Source of the DNA: Capnocytophaga catalasegens
GTDB lineage: Bacteria; Bacteroidota; Bacteroidia; Flavobacteriales; Flavobacteriaceae
Length of the DNA stretch: 64,000 nucleotides
Reading direction: 5' to 3'
Assembly (NCBI RefSeq): GCF_026005215.1
Contig: NZ_BPMA01000014.1
Span: 1 to 64,000, forward strand
Both the position numbers and the translations under genes were made by a program. Under the pieces are notes generated by a model, which had not been told where the DNA came from, made no database searches, and saw only the letters and a program-made list of their open reading frames with translations. Each line of letters opens with the position of its first letter. Position 1 is the first letter of the stretch. Shown here piece after piece: positions 9,674 to 18,700 of this stretch.

Positions 9674-12600
9674 ATGGCGTCAAACAAAAGATACTGGCGA
9701 AGTGTAGAGGAACTAAAAGATAGTTCTATATTAGAGACACTTAAACAGAATGAATTTGTATCCGAAATTCCTACGGATGAATTTTTAGGAAATAAAGAAA
9801 AATTAGAAAACTCATCAACAACACGACGAGATTTCTTGAAATATGTCGGATTTACTACTGCAGCAGCAGCTCTTGTAGCTTGCGAAGGACCAGTTAAAAA
9901 GGCTATTCCGTATGTAGTTTTGCCTGAACAAATTCGCCCAGGTATTCCCGATTTTTACGCAACAACTATTGCTGATGGATATGATTTTGCAAGTGTTTTG
10001 GTAAAAACTCGTGAAGGACGCCCTATCAAAATTGAAAATAATAGAGAGGCGCTTGTTAGAGGATGTGCCAATGCTCGTGTGCATGCTTCAGTATTGTCAT
10101 TATATGATGATTTACGAATGAAAGCCCCTAAAAAGGCAGGACAAGAAACTTCTTGGGAAAATTTAGATGCTGATATATTAAAAGCATTAGATATAGCTCA
10201 ATCTTCTGGAAAACAAATTATTTTGCTTACAACAACTCTGGCAAGTCCATCAACATATGCACTTATCAAAGACTTTTCAGAGAAATATCCTAATGCAAAA
10301 CACATTCAGTATGATGCTATATCGGAGGAAACAGCTTTGCAGGCTTTTAATAAGAAATATGGCGTTCGTGCTTTAGCAGATTATAACTTGGAAAATACAG
10401 ATGTGATTGTTTCTTTCGGAGCAGATTTTCTTGGTGATTGGCAAGGAGGTGGGTACGAAGAAGGTTATGCAAAAAAACGAATTCCTAAGAACGGAAGAAT
10501 GTCCAAACATATTCAGTTTGAGACTAATATGACACTTTCAGGAGCTAATGCTGACAAACGCGTGGCACTTACTCCTTCTCAATTGAAAGTAGCTTTTGCT
10601 AAGTTTTACGGCTTGCTAAACGGACAAGTTGTTAATGCTTCGCTTCCTGATAAAGTAGAAGTAGCCTTGAAAAAAGCTGCAGAACAAGTTAAAAAAATGG
10701 GGACAAAAGCCGTAGTTCTCACAGGAATACAAGATGTTGATGCTCAAAGTTTGGCTTTGGAAATCAATCAAAAATTAAACTCTGAGGCATTCAATGTACA
10801 ACAATATCTTAAAGTAAGACAAGGAAATATAGCTCAGATATCGGAGCTCATTGCTGATATGAATGCTGGAAAGGTAGGAGTTCTAATTACTTCCAATGTA
10901 AATCCTTTATATTCATTAGCAAACGCTTCTGAATTTGAAAACGGACTTAAAAAGGTTGATTTTTCTGTTGCTTTTTCAATGAAAGAAGACGAAACTTCGA
11001 CAAAAACAACCTATACAGCTGCAACTCCTCACTATTTAGAGTCGTGGGGCGATGTAGAAATAAGAAGAGGTGATTTTGCGTTAATACAGCCTACAATTCG
11101 CCCATTGTTTAATACTCGTCAGCTACAAGATGCTCTTATTAAATGGCTTGATAAAGGTGAATATTATGATTATTTAAAAAAATATTGGAATGAATTTATA
11201 TTGATGGGCGCCTCTTGGGAAAAAGCTCTTCATGATGGATTTTTCTCAATGGTGACACCTAATATATTACAACCCATAGAGCAAGAGCTTTCAGTTGAAG
11301 CAATGGTTTCGCGGTTGGCAATGACTTCATCACAAGGATATGAACTTGTTTTATATTCAAAAGTTGGAATGGGAGATGGACAACAAGCCAATAATCCTTG
11401 GTTACAAGAATTTCCAGATCCAATATCTCGCGTATCGTGGGATAATTATTTAACGATGTCTGCTTCAGATGCTAAAAAATTAGGCTTCAAAAATTGGCAT
11501 GTTGCCAATGGAGCATTAGACGGAGATTATGCAGAAATTACTGCTAATGGAGTAAAACTCAAAGTACCTGTATTTATTCAGCCAGGACAAGCACAAGGTT
11601 CATTTGGATTGGCTTTTGGATATGGAAGAAAAATAGGAATGAAAAAAGAAATGCAGGTTGGGGTAAATGCCTATTCGTTATATCATAATTTTTCAAATGT
11701 TCAAAATGTAACTATTGCCAAGGCTTCGGGAGTACACGAATATGCTTGTATTCAGTTGCATAATACCCTTATGGGACGTGGAGACATATTAAAAGAAACC
11801 TCTTTGCAAGATTTTATAAATAAATCAGCAAAAATATGGAATCCTAAACTGCAAGTATCTTTAAATCACCAAAATGTAAAAGCATCTTCGGTTTCTTTGT
11901 GGGAAGAATTCGATCATACTACAGGACACCATTTCAATTTATCAATTGATTTAAATGCTTGTACAGGTTGTGGCGCTTGTGTTATTGCTTGTCATGCTGA
12001 AAATAATGTACCAGTAGTAGGTAAGAATGAAGTTCGTAAGTCGAGAGATATGCATTGGTTGCGTATTGATCGTTATTATTCTTCCGAAGATACTTTTGCA
12101 GGAGATATTTATAAGAAAGAAAATATCAACGGATTGGGAGCGGCTTTAACTACTTTCGGTGAAATGGAAGATCCGTCTGAAAATCCGCAAGTGGCTTTTC
12201 AACCTGTTATGTGTCAGCATTGTAACAATGCACCTTGTGAAACGGTTTGCCCTGTAGGAGCTACTTCTCATGGTTTACAAGGACAGAACCATATGGCATA
12301 CAATAGATGTGTGGGAACGCGTTATTGTGCTAACAACTGCCCATACAAAGTACGTCGTTTTAATTGGTTTGTATATAGTAACAATAACGAATTTGACTAT
12401 AATATGAATAACGATTTGGGTAAAATGGTACTCAATCCTGATGTGGTAGTTCGTTCCAGAGGAGTTATGGAAAAATGTTCGTTCTGTATTCAATCAACAC
12501 AAGCAGTTATTCTTAAAGCTAAACGAGAAGGAAGAGCTGTACGTGAAGGAGAATTTAACGATGCCTGTGCATGTGCATCAGCTTGTGGTACAGGTGCTAT

Positions 12601-12742
12601 GGTTTTCGGTGATGTTAATGAAAAAAATAGTGAGATTGCTAAACTTGTACAAGATGAAAGAGCATATCACTTGCTTGAACATGTTGGTACAAAACCAAAT
12701 GTATTGTATCAGGTAAAAGTGAGAAATACTGCTGATATATAA
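9674..12742 (+). CDS. actB: Alternative complex III subunit ActB, molybdopterin-like + iron-sulfur fusion
   Basis: This is the large periplasm-facing subunit, 1022 residues. A twin-arginine signal (RRDFLKYVG near residue 51), ending in a possible lipobox LVAC, leads export. The N-terminal two-thirds is related to molybdopterin oxidoreductases but is known in this family to lack the cofactor. The C-terminal third is a ferredoxin-like subunit with four Cys clusters beginning CTGCGACVIAC (~762), CQHCNNAPCETVC (~847), CVGTRYCANNC (~878) and CSFC (~935). The fusion equals B1 and B2 of related complexes. It passes electrons between ActC and the ActA/ActE haems. The next act gene is 428 bases away instead of directly adjacent. 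Confidence 0.93.
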   Translation: MASNKRYWRSVEELKDSSILETLKQNEFVSEIPTDEFLGNKEKLENSSTTRRDFLKYVGFTTAAAALVACEGPVKKAIPYVVLPEQIRPGIPDFYATTIADGYDFASVLVKTREGRPIKIENNREALVRGCANARVHASVLSLYDDLRMKAPKKAGQETSWENLDADILKALDIAQSSGKQIILLTTTLASPSTYALIKDFSEKYPNAKHIQYDAISEETALQAFNKKYGVRALADYNLENTDVIVSFGADFLGDWQGGGYEEGYAKKRIPKNGRMSKHIQFETNMTLSGANADKRVALTPSQLKVAFAKFYGLLNGQVVNASLPDKVEVALKKAAEQVKKMGTKAVVLTGIQDVDAQSLALEINQKLNSEAFNVQQYLKVRQGNIAQISELIADMNAGKVGVLITSNVNPLYSLANASEFENGLKKVDFSVAFSMKEDETSTKTTYTAATPHYLESWGDVEIRRGDFALIQPTIRPLFNTRQLQDALIKWLDKGEYYDYLKKYWNEFILMGASWEKALHDGFFSMVTPNILQPIEQELSVEAMVSRLAMTSSQGYELVLYSKVGMGDGQQANNPWLQEFPDPISRVSWDNYLTMSASDAKKLGFKNWHVANGALDGDYAEITANGVKLKVPVFIQPGQAQGSFGLAFGYGRKIGMKKEMQVGVNAYSLYHNFSNVQNVTIAKASGVHEYACIQLHNTLMGRGDILKETSLQDFINKSAKIWNPKLQVSLNHQNVKASSVSLWEEFDHTTGHHFNLSIDLNACTGCGACVIACHAENNVPVVGKNEVRKSRDMHWLRIDRYYSSEDTFAGDIYKKENINGLGAALTTFGEMEDPSENPQVAFQPVMCQHCNNAPCETVCPVGATSHGLQGQNHMAYNRCVGTRYCANNCPYKVRRFNWFVYSNNNEFDYNMNNDLGKMVLNPDVVVRSRGVMEKCSFCIQSTQAVILKAKREGRAVREGEFNDACACASACGTGAMVFGDVNEKNSEIAKLVQDERAYHLLEHVGTKPNVLYQVKVRNTADI

Positions 12743-12920
12743 ATACAGAAATTAGGTTAGGTTGATAGTTGATTGAACTTTTGCATATAATAGAATTTAA
12801 GTAAAAAACTGAAAAAATCAGTACAACTTAACAAAAATCATAAAGAAAAATCAACCAGGACAGAAAAATAAATAGGTTGGTAATAAATATATATTTTGGT
12901 ATATAAATTAGAAAAAAAAT
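12743..12920. other. Non-coding gap inside the act operon
   Basis: No gene is seen. There is a short imperfect hairpin (ACTGA around 12809, TCAGT around 12819) without a T tract, so termination is not expected. A GAACTTTTG sequence lies near 12775 but lacks the TA of a -7 element. Operon genes elsewhere here are spaced 2-40 bases apart, so this gap is unusual. Confidence 0.4.
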
Positions 12921-13145
12921 ATGAAAAGTATAGGAAGTTTTATGGTTATTATAGGAATTTTAGCCATAGTTTTAGATTTTTTTGGTAGAGTTCCTAAAAT
13001 ATTGGTTTGGATATACTCATGGGGAGATACGATTGCTTGGGTTATAAAAATAGCTCTGGTTGTTATAGGAGGTGTTCTGTATATGGTAGGTAATATAAAT
13101 CAAACCAAGCACAACAATAGCTTATTAAACATTACTTTAAATTAG
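12921..13145 (+). CDS. Small two-helix membrane protein between actB and actC
   Basis: The product has 74 residues with two hydrophobic segments (about 5-22 and 40-57). A short amphipathic linker containing WIYSWGDT joins them, and the tail is polar. It resembles small uncharacterised two-TM proteins seen in flavobacteria; no function is known. It has its own ATG and stop 25 bases before actC, so it is likely translated with the operon. It could be an accessory or assembly subunit of the complex, or simply a passenger. That role is inferred only from position. Confidence 0.6.
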   Translation: MKSIGSFMVIIGILAIVLDFFGRVPKILVWIYSWGDTIAWVIKIALVVIGGVLYMVGNINQTKHNNSLLNITLN

Positions 13146-13170
13146 TATAAAAAGATAAATTTATAGATAT

Positions 13171-14571
13171 ATGGCATCGCATTACGAAGCACCTATACGA
13201 AATCCGTTAATTGTAGGAAACAAAAACTACCACGATATAACAGTCGATGTAGCTCGCCCTGTGGAAGGAAAAGCTAATAAATTGTGGTGGATAGTATTTT
13301 CGATAGCTCTTGTGTCTTTTCTGTGGGGATTATTGTGTATGATATATACCGTTTCTACAGGAATTGGAGTTTGGGGACTTAATAAAACTGTAGGTTGGGC
13401 ATGGGATATTACTAACTTTGTATGGTGGGTAGGTATCGGACACGCAGGAACGCTTATTTCAGCAGTATTGTTGTTATTTCGACAAAAATGGAGAATGGCG
13501 ATTAACCGATCAGCAGAAGCTATGACAATTTTCTCGGTTGTTCAAGCAGGTTTATTCCCGATTATCCATATGGGGCGTCCATGGTTAGCATACTGGACAC
13601 TCCCAATACCAAATCAATTTGGATCGTTGTGGGTGAATTTTAACTCGCCACTATTGTGGGATGTATTTGCAATTTCGACTTATCTATCGGTATCGTTAGT
13701 TTTCTGGTGGACAGGACTTTTACCAGACTTTGCGATGCTTCGTGATAGAGCTGTAAAACCTTTTCAAAAGAAAATATATAGTCTATTGAGTTTTGGTTGG
13801 AGTGGAAGAGCCAAAGATTGGCAACGATTTGAAGAAGTTTCGCTTGTTTTAGCAGGATTAGCAACTCCTTTGGTGCTTTCAGTACACACAATTGTATCTT
13901 TCGACTTTGCCACTTCGGTAATTCCAGGTTGGCATACGACAATTTTTCCTCCATACTTTGTTGCGGGTGCTATTTTTTCAGGTTTTGCGATGGTGAATAC
14001 TTTGCTTATTATAATGAGAAAAGTCTCAAATCTTGAAAATTATATTACACTTCAACATATAGAATTGATGAATATTGTAATTATGATTACGGGATCCATT
14101 GTAGGTTGTGCTTATATTACAGAACTTTTTGTAGCGTGGTATTCGGGAGTTGAGTATGAGCAATATGCTTTCTTGAATCGTGCCACAGGTCCCTATGCTT
14201 GGGCATATTGGCTTATGATGACTTGTAATGTATTTTCTCCTCAATTTATGTGGTTTAAAAGATTGCGTAGAAGTATAATGTTCTCATTCATTATTTCTAT
14301 TGTGGTTAATATAGGAATGTGGTTTGAGCGTTTTGTGATTATCGTAACCTCATTGCACCGCGACTATTTGCCTTCATCTTGGACGATGTTCTCACCAACT
14401 TTTGTCGATATTGGAATTTATACAGGAACGATAGGGTTCTTTTTCGTATTGTTTTTGTTATACTCTCGTACATTCCCTGTAATTGCCCAAGCAGAGGTAA
14501 AATCAATTCTGAAATCATCAGGAGAAAAATATAAAAAATTAAGAGATACTAATGCCGAAAATCATCACTAA
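13171..14571 (+). CDS. actC: Alternative complex III subunit ActC, NrfD-like quinol-binding membrane protein
   Basis: ActC is a 466-residue polytopic membrane protein of the NrfD/PsrC family that oxidises menaquinol. It shows about ten hydrophobic segments. Family landmarks include VWWVGIGHAGTLISA near residue 90, MTIFSVVQAGLFPIIHMGRPW near 118, and W-rich loops. It is followed by actD after 3 bases. Together with ActF it forms the two quinol-type membrane subunits of the complex. Confidence 0.95.
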   Translation: MASHYEAPIRNPLIVGNKNYHDITVDVARPVEGKANKLWWIVFSIALVSFLWGLLCMIYTVSTGIGVWGLNKTVGWAWDITNFVWWVGIGHAGTLISAVLLLFRQKWRMAINRSAEAMTIFSVVQAGLFPIIHMGRPWLAYWTLPIPNQFGSLWVNFNSPLLWDVFAISTYLSVSLVFWWTGLLPDFAMLRDRAVKPFQKKIYSLLSFGWSGRAKDWQRFEEVSLVLAGLATPLVLSVHTIVSFDFATSVIPGWHTTIFPPYFVAGAIFSGFAMVNTLLIIMRKVSNLENYITLQHIELMNIVIMITGSIVGCAYITELFVAWYSGVEYEQYAFLNRATGPYAWAYWLMMTCNVFSPQFMWFKRLRRSIMFSFIISIVVNIGMWFERFVIIVTSLHRDYLPSSWTMFSPTFVDIGIYTGTIGFFFVLFLLYSRTFPVIAQAEVKSILKSSGEKYKKLRDTNAENHH

Positions 14572-14574
14572 AAT

Positions 14575-15096
14575 ATGAATAATAAAATAATACAAGCACT
14601 ATATAATGATGATGATATTCTAATGGATGCTGTCAAAAAAGTACGTGCAGCTAATCATCAGATAAAAGAAGTTTATACACCATTTCCAGTACACGGATTG
14701 GATAAAGCTATGGGCTTGAAAAACACACGATTGGCAATTGCTTCGTTCGTGTACGGGTGCATTGGGCTTTGTGTGGCAACTCTTATGATGAATTACATAA
14801 TGATAGAAGATTGGCCAAGAGACATTGGAGGAAAACCGAGTTTTACATTCATTCAGAATATGCCTTCTTTTGTGCCTATTATGTTTGAATTGACAGTATT
14901 TTTTGCTGCACATCTTATGGTCATTAGTTTCTTTTTGAGAAGTAAATTGTGGCCTCATAAAAAAGCTGAAAATCCTGATGTAAGAACTACCGATGACCAT
15001 TTCTTGATGGAAGTTGCCTTGCAAGGAGATTCTATCGAACTGATGAATTTTTTAAGAACAACTGGGGCTGTTGAGGTAAAAATAGCCGAAAAATAA
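14575..15096 (+). CDS. actD: Alternative complex III subunit ActD (DUF3341)
   Basis: ActD is a 173-residue membrane subunit with a soluble N-terminal region (residues 1-55, including TPFPVHGLDKAMGL). Two transmembrane helices follow (about 57-78 and 98-118), then a C-terminal soluble tail. The TPFPVHGL and helix pattern is typical of the DUF3341 family. It packs against ActC in known structures. It follows actC by 3 bases and precedes actE by 12 bases, so translational coupling is likely. Confidence 0.92.
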   Translation: MNNKIIQALYNDDDILMDAVKKVRAANHQIKEVYTPFPVHGLDKAMGLKNTRLAIASFVYGCIGLCVATLMMNYIMIEDWPRDIGGKPSFTFIQNMPSFVPIMFELTVFFAAHLMVISFFLRSKLWPHKKAENPDVRTTDDHFLMEVALQGDSIELMNFLRTTGAVEVKIAEK

Positions 15097-15108
15097 TTTA
15101 GAAAAGAT

Positions 15109-15699
15109 ATGAGAAATATAATAAAAATATCATTCCTTTTTGCAAGTGGATTTTTACTAACCTCGTGTTTTAACAAAGAAAAGCCCAACTATCAATTTAT
15201 GGCAAGTACTGATATGTATGAACCTGTGGGCTATGAGACTTATTACCCAGCACCTCAAGAGGTATTTCCAAATGGAATGGAAGCACAACTTCCCGCAGAT
15301 AAGACAATTAGAAGAGGTTGGATGCCTTACTTGTATGAAAATACTAATGATGGATACGAACAAGCTAAAGAGAACTTTCATAATCCACTAAAAGCTGATT
15401 CTTTGGCTATGAAGGAGAATTTACAAATAGGAGCAGGACTTTATAATATTTATTGTATGATATGTCACGGCTCTGATGGAGATGGACAAGGAAATTTAGC
15501 AAAACGTGAAAAAATCTTAGGAATTCCTAGTTTTAAAGACCGACAAATTACACAAGGGAGTATTTATCATGTAATGTATTACGGTCGTAATACAATGGGG
15601 TCATACGCTTCACAAATTACAGAACAAGAGCGTTGGCAAGTGGCTTTATATGTTGAACAATTAAGAGAAAAGTTAATCAATAATTCCAAGAAAAATTAG
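15109..15699 (+). CDS. actE: Alternative complex III subunit ActE, monohaem cytochrome c lipoprotein
   Basis: The protein has 196 residues. The N-terminus is a lipoprotein signal ending LLTSC (Cys20). One haem site CMICH begins at residue 116 and is followed by GSDGDGQG. A Met in the YGRNTMGSY segment is the probable sixth ligand. ActE is the likely exit point for electrons to a cytochrome c oxidase. It sits 12 bases after actD and 2 bases before actF. Confidence 0.93.
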   Translation: MRNIIKISFLFASGFLLTSCFNKEKPNYQFMASTDMYEPVGYETYYPAPQEVFPNGMEAQLPADKTIRRGWMPYLYENTNDGYEQAKENFHNPLKADSLAMKENLQIGAGLYNIYCMICHGSDGDGQGNLAKREKILGIPSFKDRQITQGSIYHVMYYGRNTMGSYASQITEQERWQVALYVEQLREKLINNSKKN

Positions 15700-15701
15700 T
15701 T

Positions 15702-17003
15702 ATGTATACATTTACTGGCAAAATTAAATTAGTAGCAATAATTTGTATGATTGTGGGTGTTCTTGGAGTGGGATATAGCTTTCTTAGCACACCAAAAAAT
15801 GTAGAGGAAGTTAAAATAATTATAGCACTGCAAGATAAATCAGACCATCATACCCACCATTCACAGGTTACAACTGATACACATTTACATCATCATTCAG
15901 ATAATCACTATGAACATATATTACATCAGTTGCAGAATAAACCTTGGACGGCATTTTATGTAGCAGCGTTATTCTTTTTATTGATTTCATTAGGGACATT
16001 AGCTTTTTATGCAATTAACATAGCATCTCAAGCAGGATGGTCACCAGTTTTGTTCCGAGTGATGGAAGGAATTACAGCATATATACTTCCTGGGGGAATT
16101 ATCTTCTTTGTATTGCTTGTCTTATCAGCATTGCACTTCAATCATTTGTTTGTTTGGATGGATGATAAAGTAGTAGTTACTGATAAATTGTTACAAGGAA
16201 AGCAAGGGTATTTGAATGTACCATTTTTTTTAATCAGAGCAGCTTTTTATTTAATAGGTTGGATAGGCTATCGATATATTTCTCGTAAACTTTCAATTCA
16301 ACAAGACACTTCGCAAGATAATCGTCCGTTTGTAAAGAATTTTAAATGGACAGCGGCTTTTTTAGTATTCTTTTTAGTGTCAGAATCTATGATGTCTTGG
16401 GATTGGATAATGAGTGTTGATCCTCACTGGTTTAGTACACTTTTTGGGTGGTACGTATTTGCAAGTATGATAACTTCTGCTATGGCAGTTATTATTATGA
16501 TAACACTCTATTTGAAAAGACAAGGATATTTAGAATATGTTAATAGTAGCCATTTGCACGATTTGGCAAAATATATGTTCGGATTTTCTATCTTTTGGAC
16601 TTACTTGTGGTTTTCACAATTCCTTTTGATATGGTATTCTAATATTCCAGAAGAAGTGACTTACTATGTAACTCGTATTCAAGATTATAATTTATTATTT
16701 TTTGGTATGGTTATACTAAATTTCTTATTTCCGTTACTTGTTTTGGTTGATTCGGATATGAAACGTAAAGGTTTTGTAGTTTCTTTGGTAGGATTTGTAG
16801 TTTTGATAGGACATTATATTGATTTTTATGTTATGATAATGCCAGCAACAGTAGGTAATCAATGGAGTATAGGAATAGCAGAGATTTGTTCGGTTCTTTT
16901 CTTCTTTGGATTGTTCATTTATGTAGTATTCGCAAGTCTTACAAAAGCTCCTCTTTTACCAAAACAAAATCCATTTATTGAAGAAAGTAAGCATCATCAT
17001 TAA
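15702..17003 (+). CDS. actF: Alternative complex III subunit ActF, NrfD-like membrane protein
   Basis: ActF has 433 residues and about ten membrane segments, and is homologous to the ActC type. After the first helix there is a histidine-rich loop (residues 49-75, with HHTHH and HLHHH), and the C-terminus ends in HHH. His-rich loops occur in flavobacterial ActF, so this is a family trait that could bind metal. It is the last act gene. No coxAB follows; a clear terminator does. Confidence 0.93.
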   Translation: MYTFTGKIKLVAIICMIVGVLGVGYSFLSTPKNVEEVKIIIALQDKSDHHTHHSQVTTDTHLHHHSDNHYEHILHQLQNKPWTAFYVAALFFLLISLGTLAFYAINIASQAGWSPVLFRVMEGITAYILPGGIIFFVLLVLSALHFNHLFVWMDDKVVVTDKLLQGKQGYLNVPFFLIRAAFYLIGWIGYRYISRKLSIQQDTSQDNRPFVKNFKWTAAFLVFFLVSESMMSWDWIMSVDPHWFSTLFGWYVFASMITSAMAVIIMITLYLKRQGYLEYVNSSHLHDLAKYMFGFSIFWTYLWFSQFLLIWYSNIPEEVTYYVTRIQDYNLLFFGMVILNFLFPLLVLVDSDMKRKGFVVSLVGFVVLIGHYIDFYVMIMPATVGNQWSIGIAEICSVLFFFGLFIYVVFASLTKAPLLPKQNPFIEESKHHH

Positions 17004-17023
17004 AATACAAAATATATTTTTTT

Positions 17024-17050
17024 AAGCTGTCTAACAAAGACAGCTTTTTT
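17024..17050 (+). terminator. Terminator of the act operon
   Basis: AAGCTGTCT (17024-17032) pairs perfectly with AGACAGCTT (17038-17046) over a five-base loop, followed by TTTT. It lies 20 bases after the actF stop and closes the operon. Confidence 0.85.
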
Positions 17051-17121
17051 GTTGAGTTAAAAAAATTATAATAATCAATTTATTATAAATAATTTATCAT
17101 TGTTATATTAAAAATATTTTT

Positions 17122-17129
17122 TACCTTTG
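17122..17129 (+). promoter_or_regulatory. metK promoter (-7 element; -33 TTG at 17100-17102)
   Basis: TACCTTTG fits TAnnTTTG and a TTG lies 19 bases upstream, the usual Bacteroidetes spacing. Transcription should start near 17135, immediately before the riboswitch. Confidence 0.75.
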
Positions 17130-17140
17130 CATCACTTTAA

Positions 17141-17200
17141 CAAGAGGATAGATTTGACTGATTGCAACCTCATCGGATTACCGATAAATGCTAAACCAGT
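17141..17200 (+). promoter_or_regulatory. SAM-II riboswitch (metA-type aptamer) in the metK leader
   Basis: The leader folds as a SAM-II pseudoknot. P1 is GAGG (17144-17147) with CCTC (17168-17171). The P1 loop holds ATTTGACTG and ATTGCAA, and ACTG (17157-17160) pairs with CAGT (17197-17200) to give the P2 pseudoknot. The conserved downstream strand AAATGCTAAA (17186-17195) matches the SAM-II core AAAUG..GCUAAA. A five-base-pair hairpin ATCGG/CCGAT with loop ATTA (17172-17185) is inserted after P1. Binding of S-adenosylmethionine would lower metK expression. A weak hairpin TTGTAA/TTACAA (17203-17227) may be part of the expression platform. The assignment was made by eye; a covariance-model search against RF00521 would settle it. 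Confidence 0.85.
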
Positions 17201-17256
17201 AATTGTAAGTTTTTCAATACTTTACAAATTTATTCCTCATAAATTTTTTAAATATT

Positions 17257-18507
17257 ATGAGTTATTTATTCACTTCCGAATCGGTGTCAGAAGGACATCC
17301 TGACAAAATCGCAGATCAAATAAGCGATGCACTAATTGATAATTTTTTGGCCTTTGATTCAACTTCGAAAGTAGCTTGCGAAACGCTCGTTACTACAGGA
17401 CAAGTAGTTTTAGCTGGAGAAGTAAAATCAAAAACCTATCTTGATGTTCAGCAAATAGCACGTGATGTTATTAAAAAAATAGGCTATACCAAAAGCGAAT
17501 ATATGTTTGAAGCCAATTCGTGTGGTATTCTTTCGGCTATTCACGAGCAATCTCAGGATATCAATCAAGGTGTTGATAAAGCCAATCCTGAAGATCAGGG
17601 AGCAGGAGATCAAGGTATGATGTTTGGCTATGCAACTAACGAAACGGAAAATTATATGCCTTTGGCATTAGATTTGTCACATACTTTACTTCGCGAATTA
17701 GCAGAAATTCGTAGAGAAAATAAAGAAATTACATACCTTCGCCCTGATGCTAAAAGTCAAGTAACTCTTGAATATTCTGATGATAATAAGCCAATTAGAA
17801 TACATTCGATTGTCATTTCAACCCAGCACGATCCTTTTGATGAAGAAGCGAAAATGCTTGAAAAAATAAAAAAAGATATTATAGAAGTTTTGATACCCCG
17901 AGTTATGCAAAAGTATCCTCAGTATGCTAAGTTTTTTGATAAAAATATAGTATATCATATCAATCCCACGGGTATTTTTGTTATTGGAGGCCCTCACGGA
18001 GATACGGGACTTACAGGTAGAAAAATTATTGTAGATACTTACGGAGGGAAAGGAGCTCACGGAGGTGGTGCTTTTTCTGGAAAAGATCCTTCCAAAGTTG
18101 ATAGAAGTGCAGCGTATGCCACTCGACATATTGCAAAAAACCTAGTAGCTGCAGGGGTTGCTGATGAAATTTTGGTACAAGTAAGTTATGCTATTGGTGT
18201 TGCTAATCCTGTAGGAATTTATGTGAATACATATGGAACTTCCAAAGTGAAATTGTCTGATGGAGAAATTGCTCAAAAAATACAAGAAATATTCCCAATG
18301 CGTCCATACGATATTGAAAAACGACTAAAACTTCGTAATCCTATTTATAGTGAAACGGCTGCTTATGGACATATGGGACGAATACCTCGAATTGTTAAAA
18401 AAATTTTTACCTCTCCGTACGAACCTTTAAAAGAGCTTGAAGTAGAATTGTTCACTTGGGAAAAGTTAGATTATGTTGAACAAGTGAAAAAGAATTTTCA
18501 GATATAA
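17257..18507 (+). CDS. metK: S-adenosylmethionine synthetase
   Basis: MetK makes S-adenosylmethionine from methionine and ATP in the cytoplasm. The 416-residue protein starts [17 protein letters not shown], with the ATP-binding GHPDK at residues 14-18. The [12 protein letters not shown] signature lies near residue 115 and the [19 protein letters not shown] signature near 270. It is slightly longer than the usual 380-400 residues, as in other Bacteroidetes. It is a single-gene unit between the act terminator and its own terminator. Its leader carries a SAM-II riboswitch, so its product should repress it. Confidence 0.97.
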   Translation: MSYLFTSESVSEGHPDKIADQISDALIDNFLAFDSTSKVACETLVTTGQVVLAGEVKSKTYLDVQQIARDVIKKIGYTKSEYMFEANSCGILSAIHEQSQDINQGVDKANPEDQGAGDQGMMFGYATNETENYMPLALDLSHTLLRELAEIRRENKEITYLRPDAKSQVTLEYSDDNKPIRIHSIVISTQHDPFDEEAKMLEKIKKDIIEVLIPRVMQKYPQYAKFFDKNIVYHINPTGIFVIGGPHGDTGLTGRKIIVDTYGGKGAHGGGAFSGKDPSKVDRSAAYATRHIAKNLVAAGVADEILVQVSYAIGVANPVGIYVNTYGTSKVKLSDGEIAQKIQEIFPMRPYDIEKRLKLRNPIYSETAAYGHMGRIPRIVKKIFTSPYEPLKELEVELFTWEKLDYVEQVKKNFQI

Positions 18508-18570
18508 AAATATATGTGAATATTTTCAAGATTTCTTTCATATACGAAATAATAATAAAAACATATTACA

Positions 18571-18602
18571 AAAAAGATTGCTTATAATAGCAATCTTTTT
18601 TA
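18571..18602 (+). terminator. metK terminator
   Basis: AAAAAGATTGC and GCAATCTTTTT pair across the loop TTATAATA and run into further T residues. It lies 64 bases after the metK stop. Confidence 0.85.
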
Positions 18603-18700
18603 TTTTGTATATAATAAAATCAAAAACTTAAATTAAAACAAACAACGAAAGCCCGAGATATTCGAGCTAATGTTGTGTTTAAATTTTTCAAATTATTTTC

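Noticed and set aside
12809-12823. Hairpin after actB as a terminator
   Set aside because: No T tract follows and the operon continues downstream.
17141-17200. SAM-I riboswitch as the metK control element
   Set aside because: The GAGG/CCTC stem with ACTG/CAGT pseudoknot and AAATGCTAAA fit SAM-II; the SAM-I four-way junction sequences are absent.
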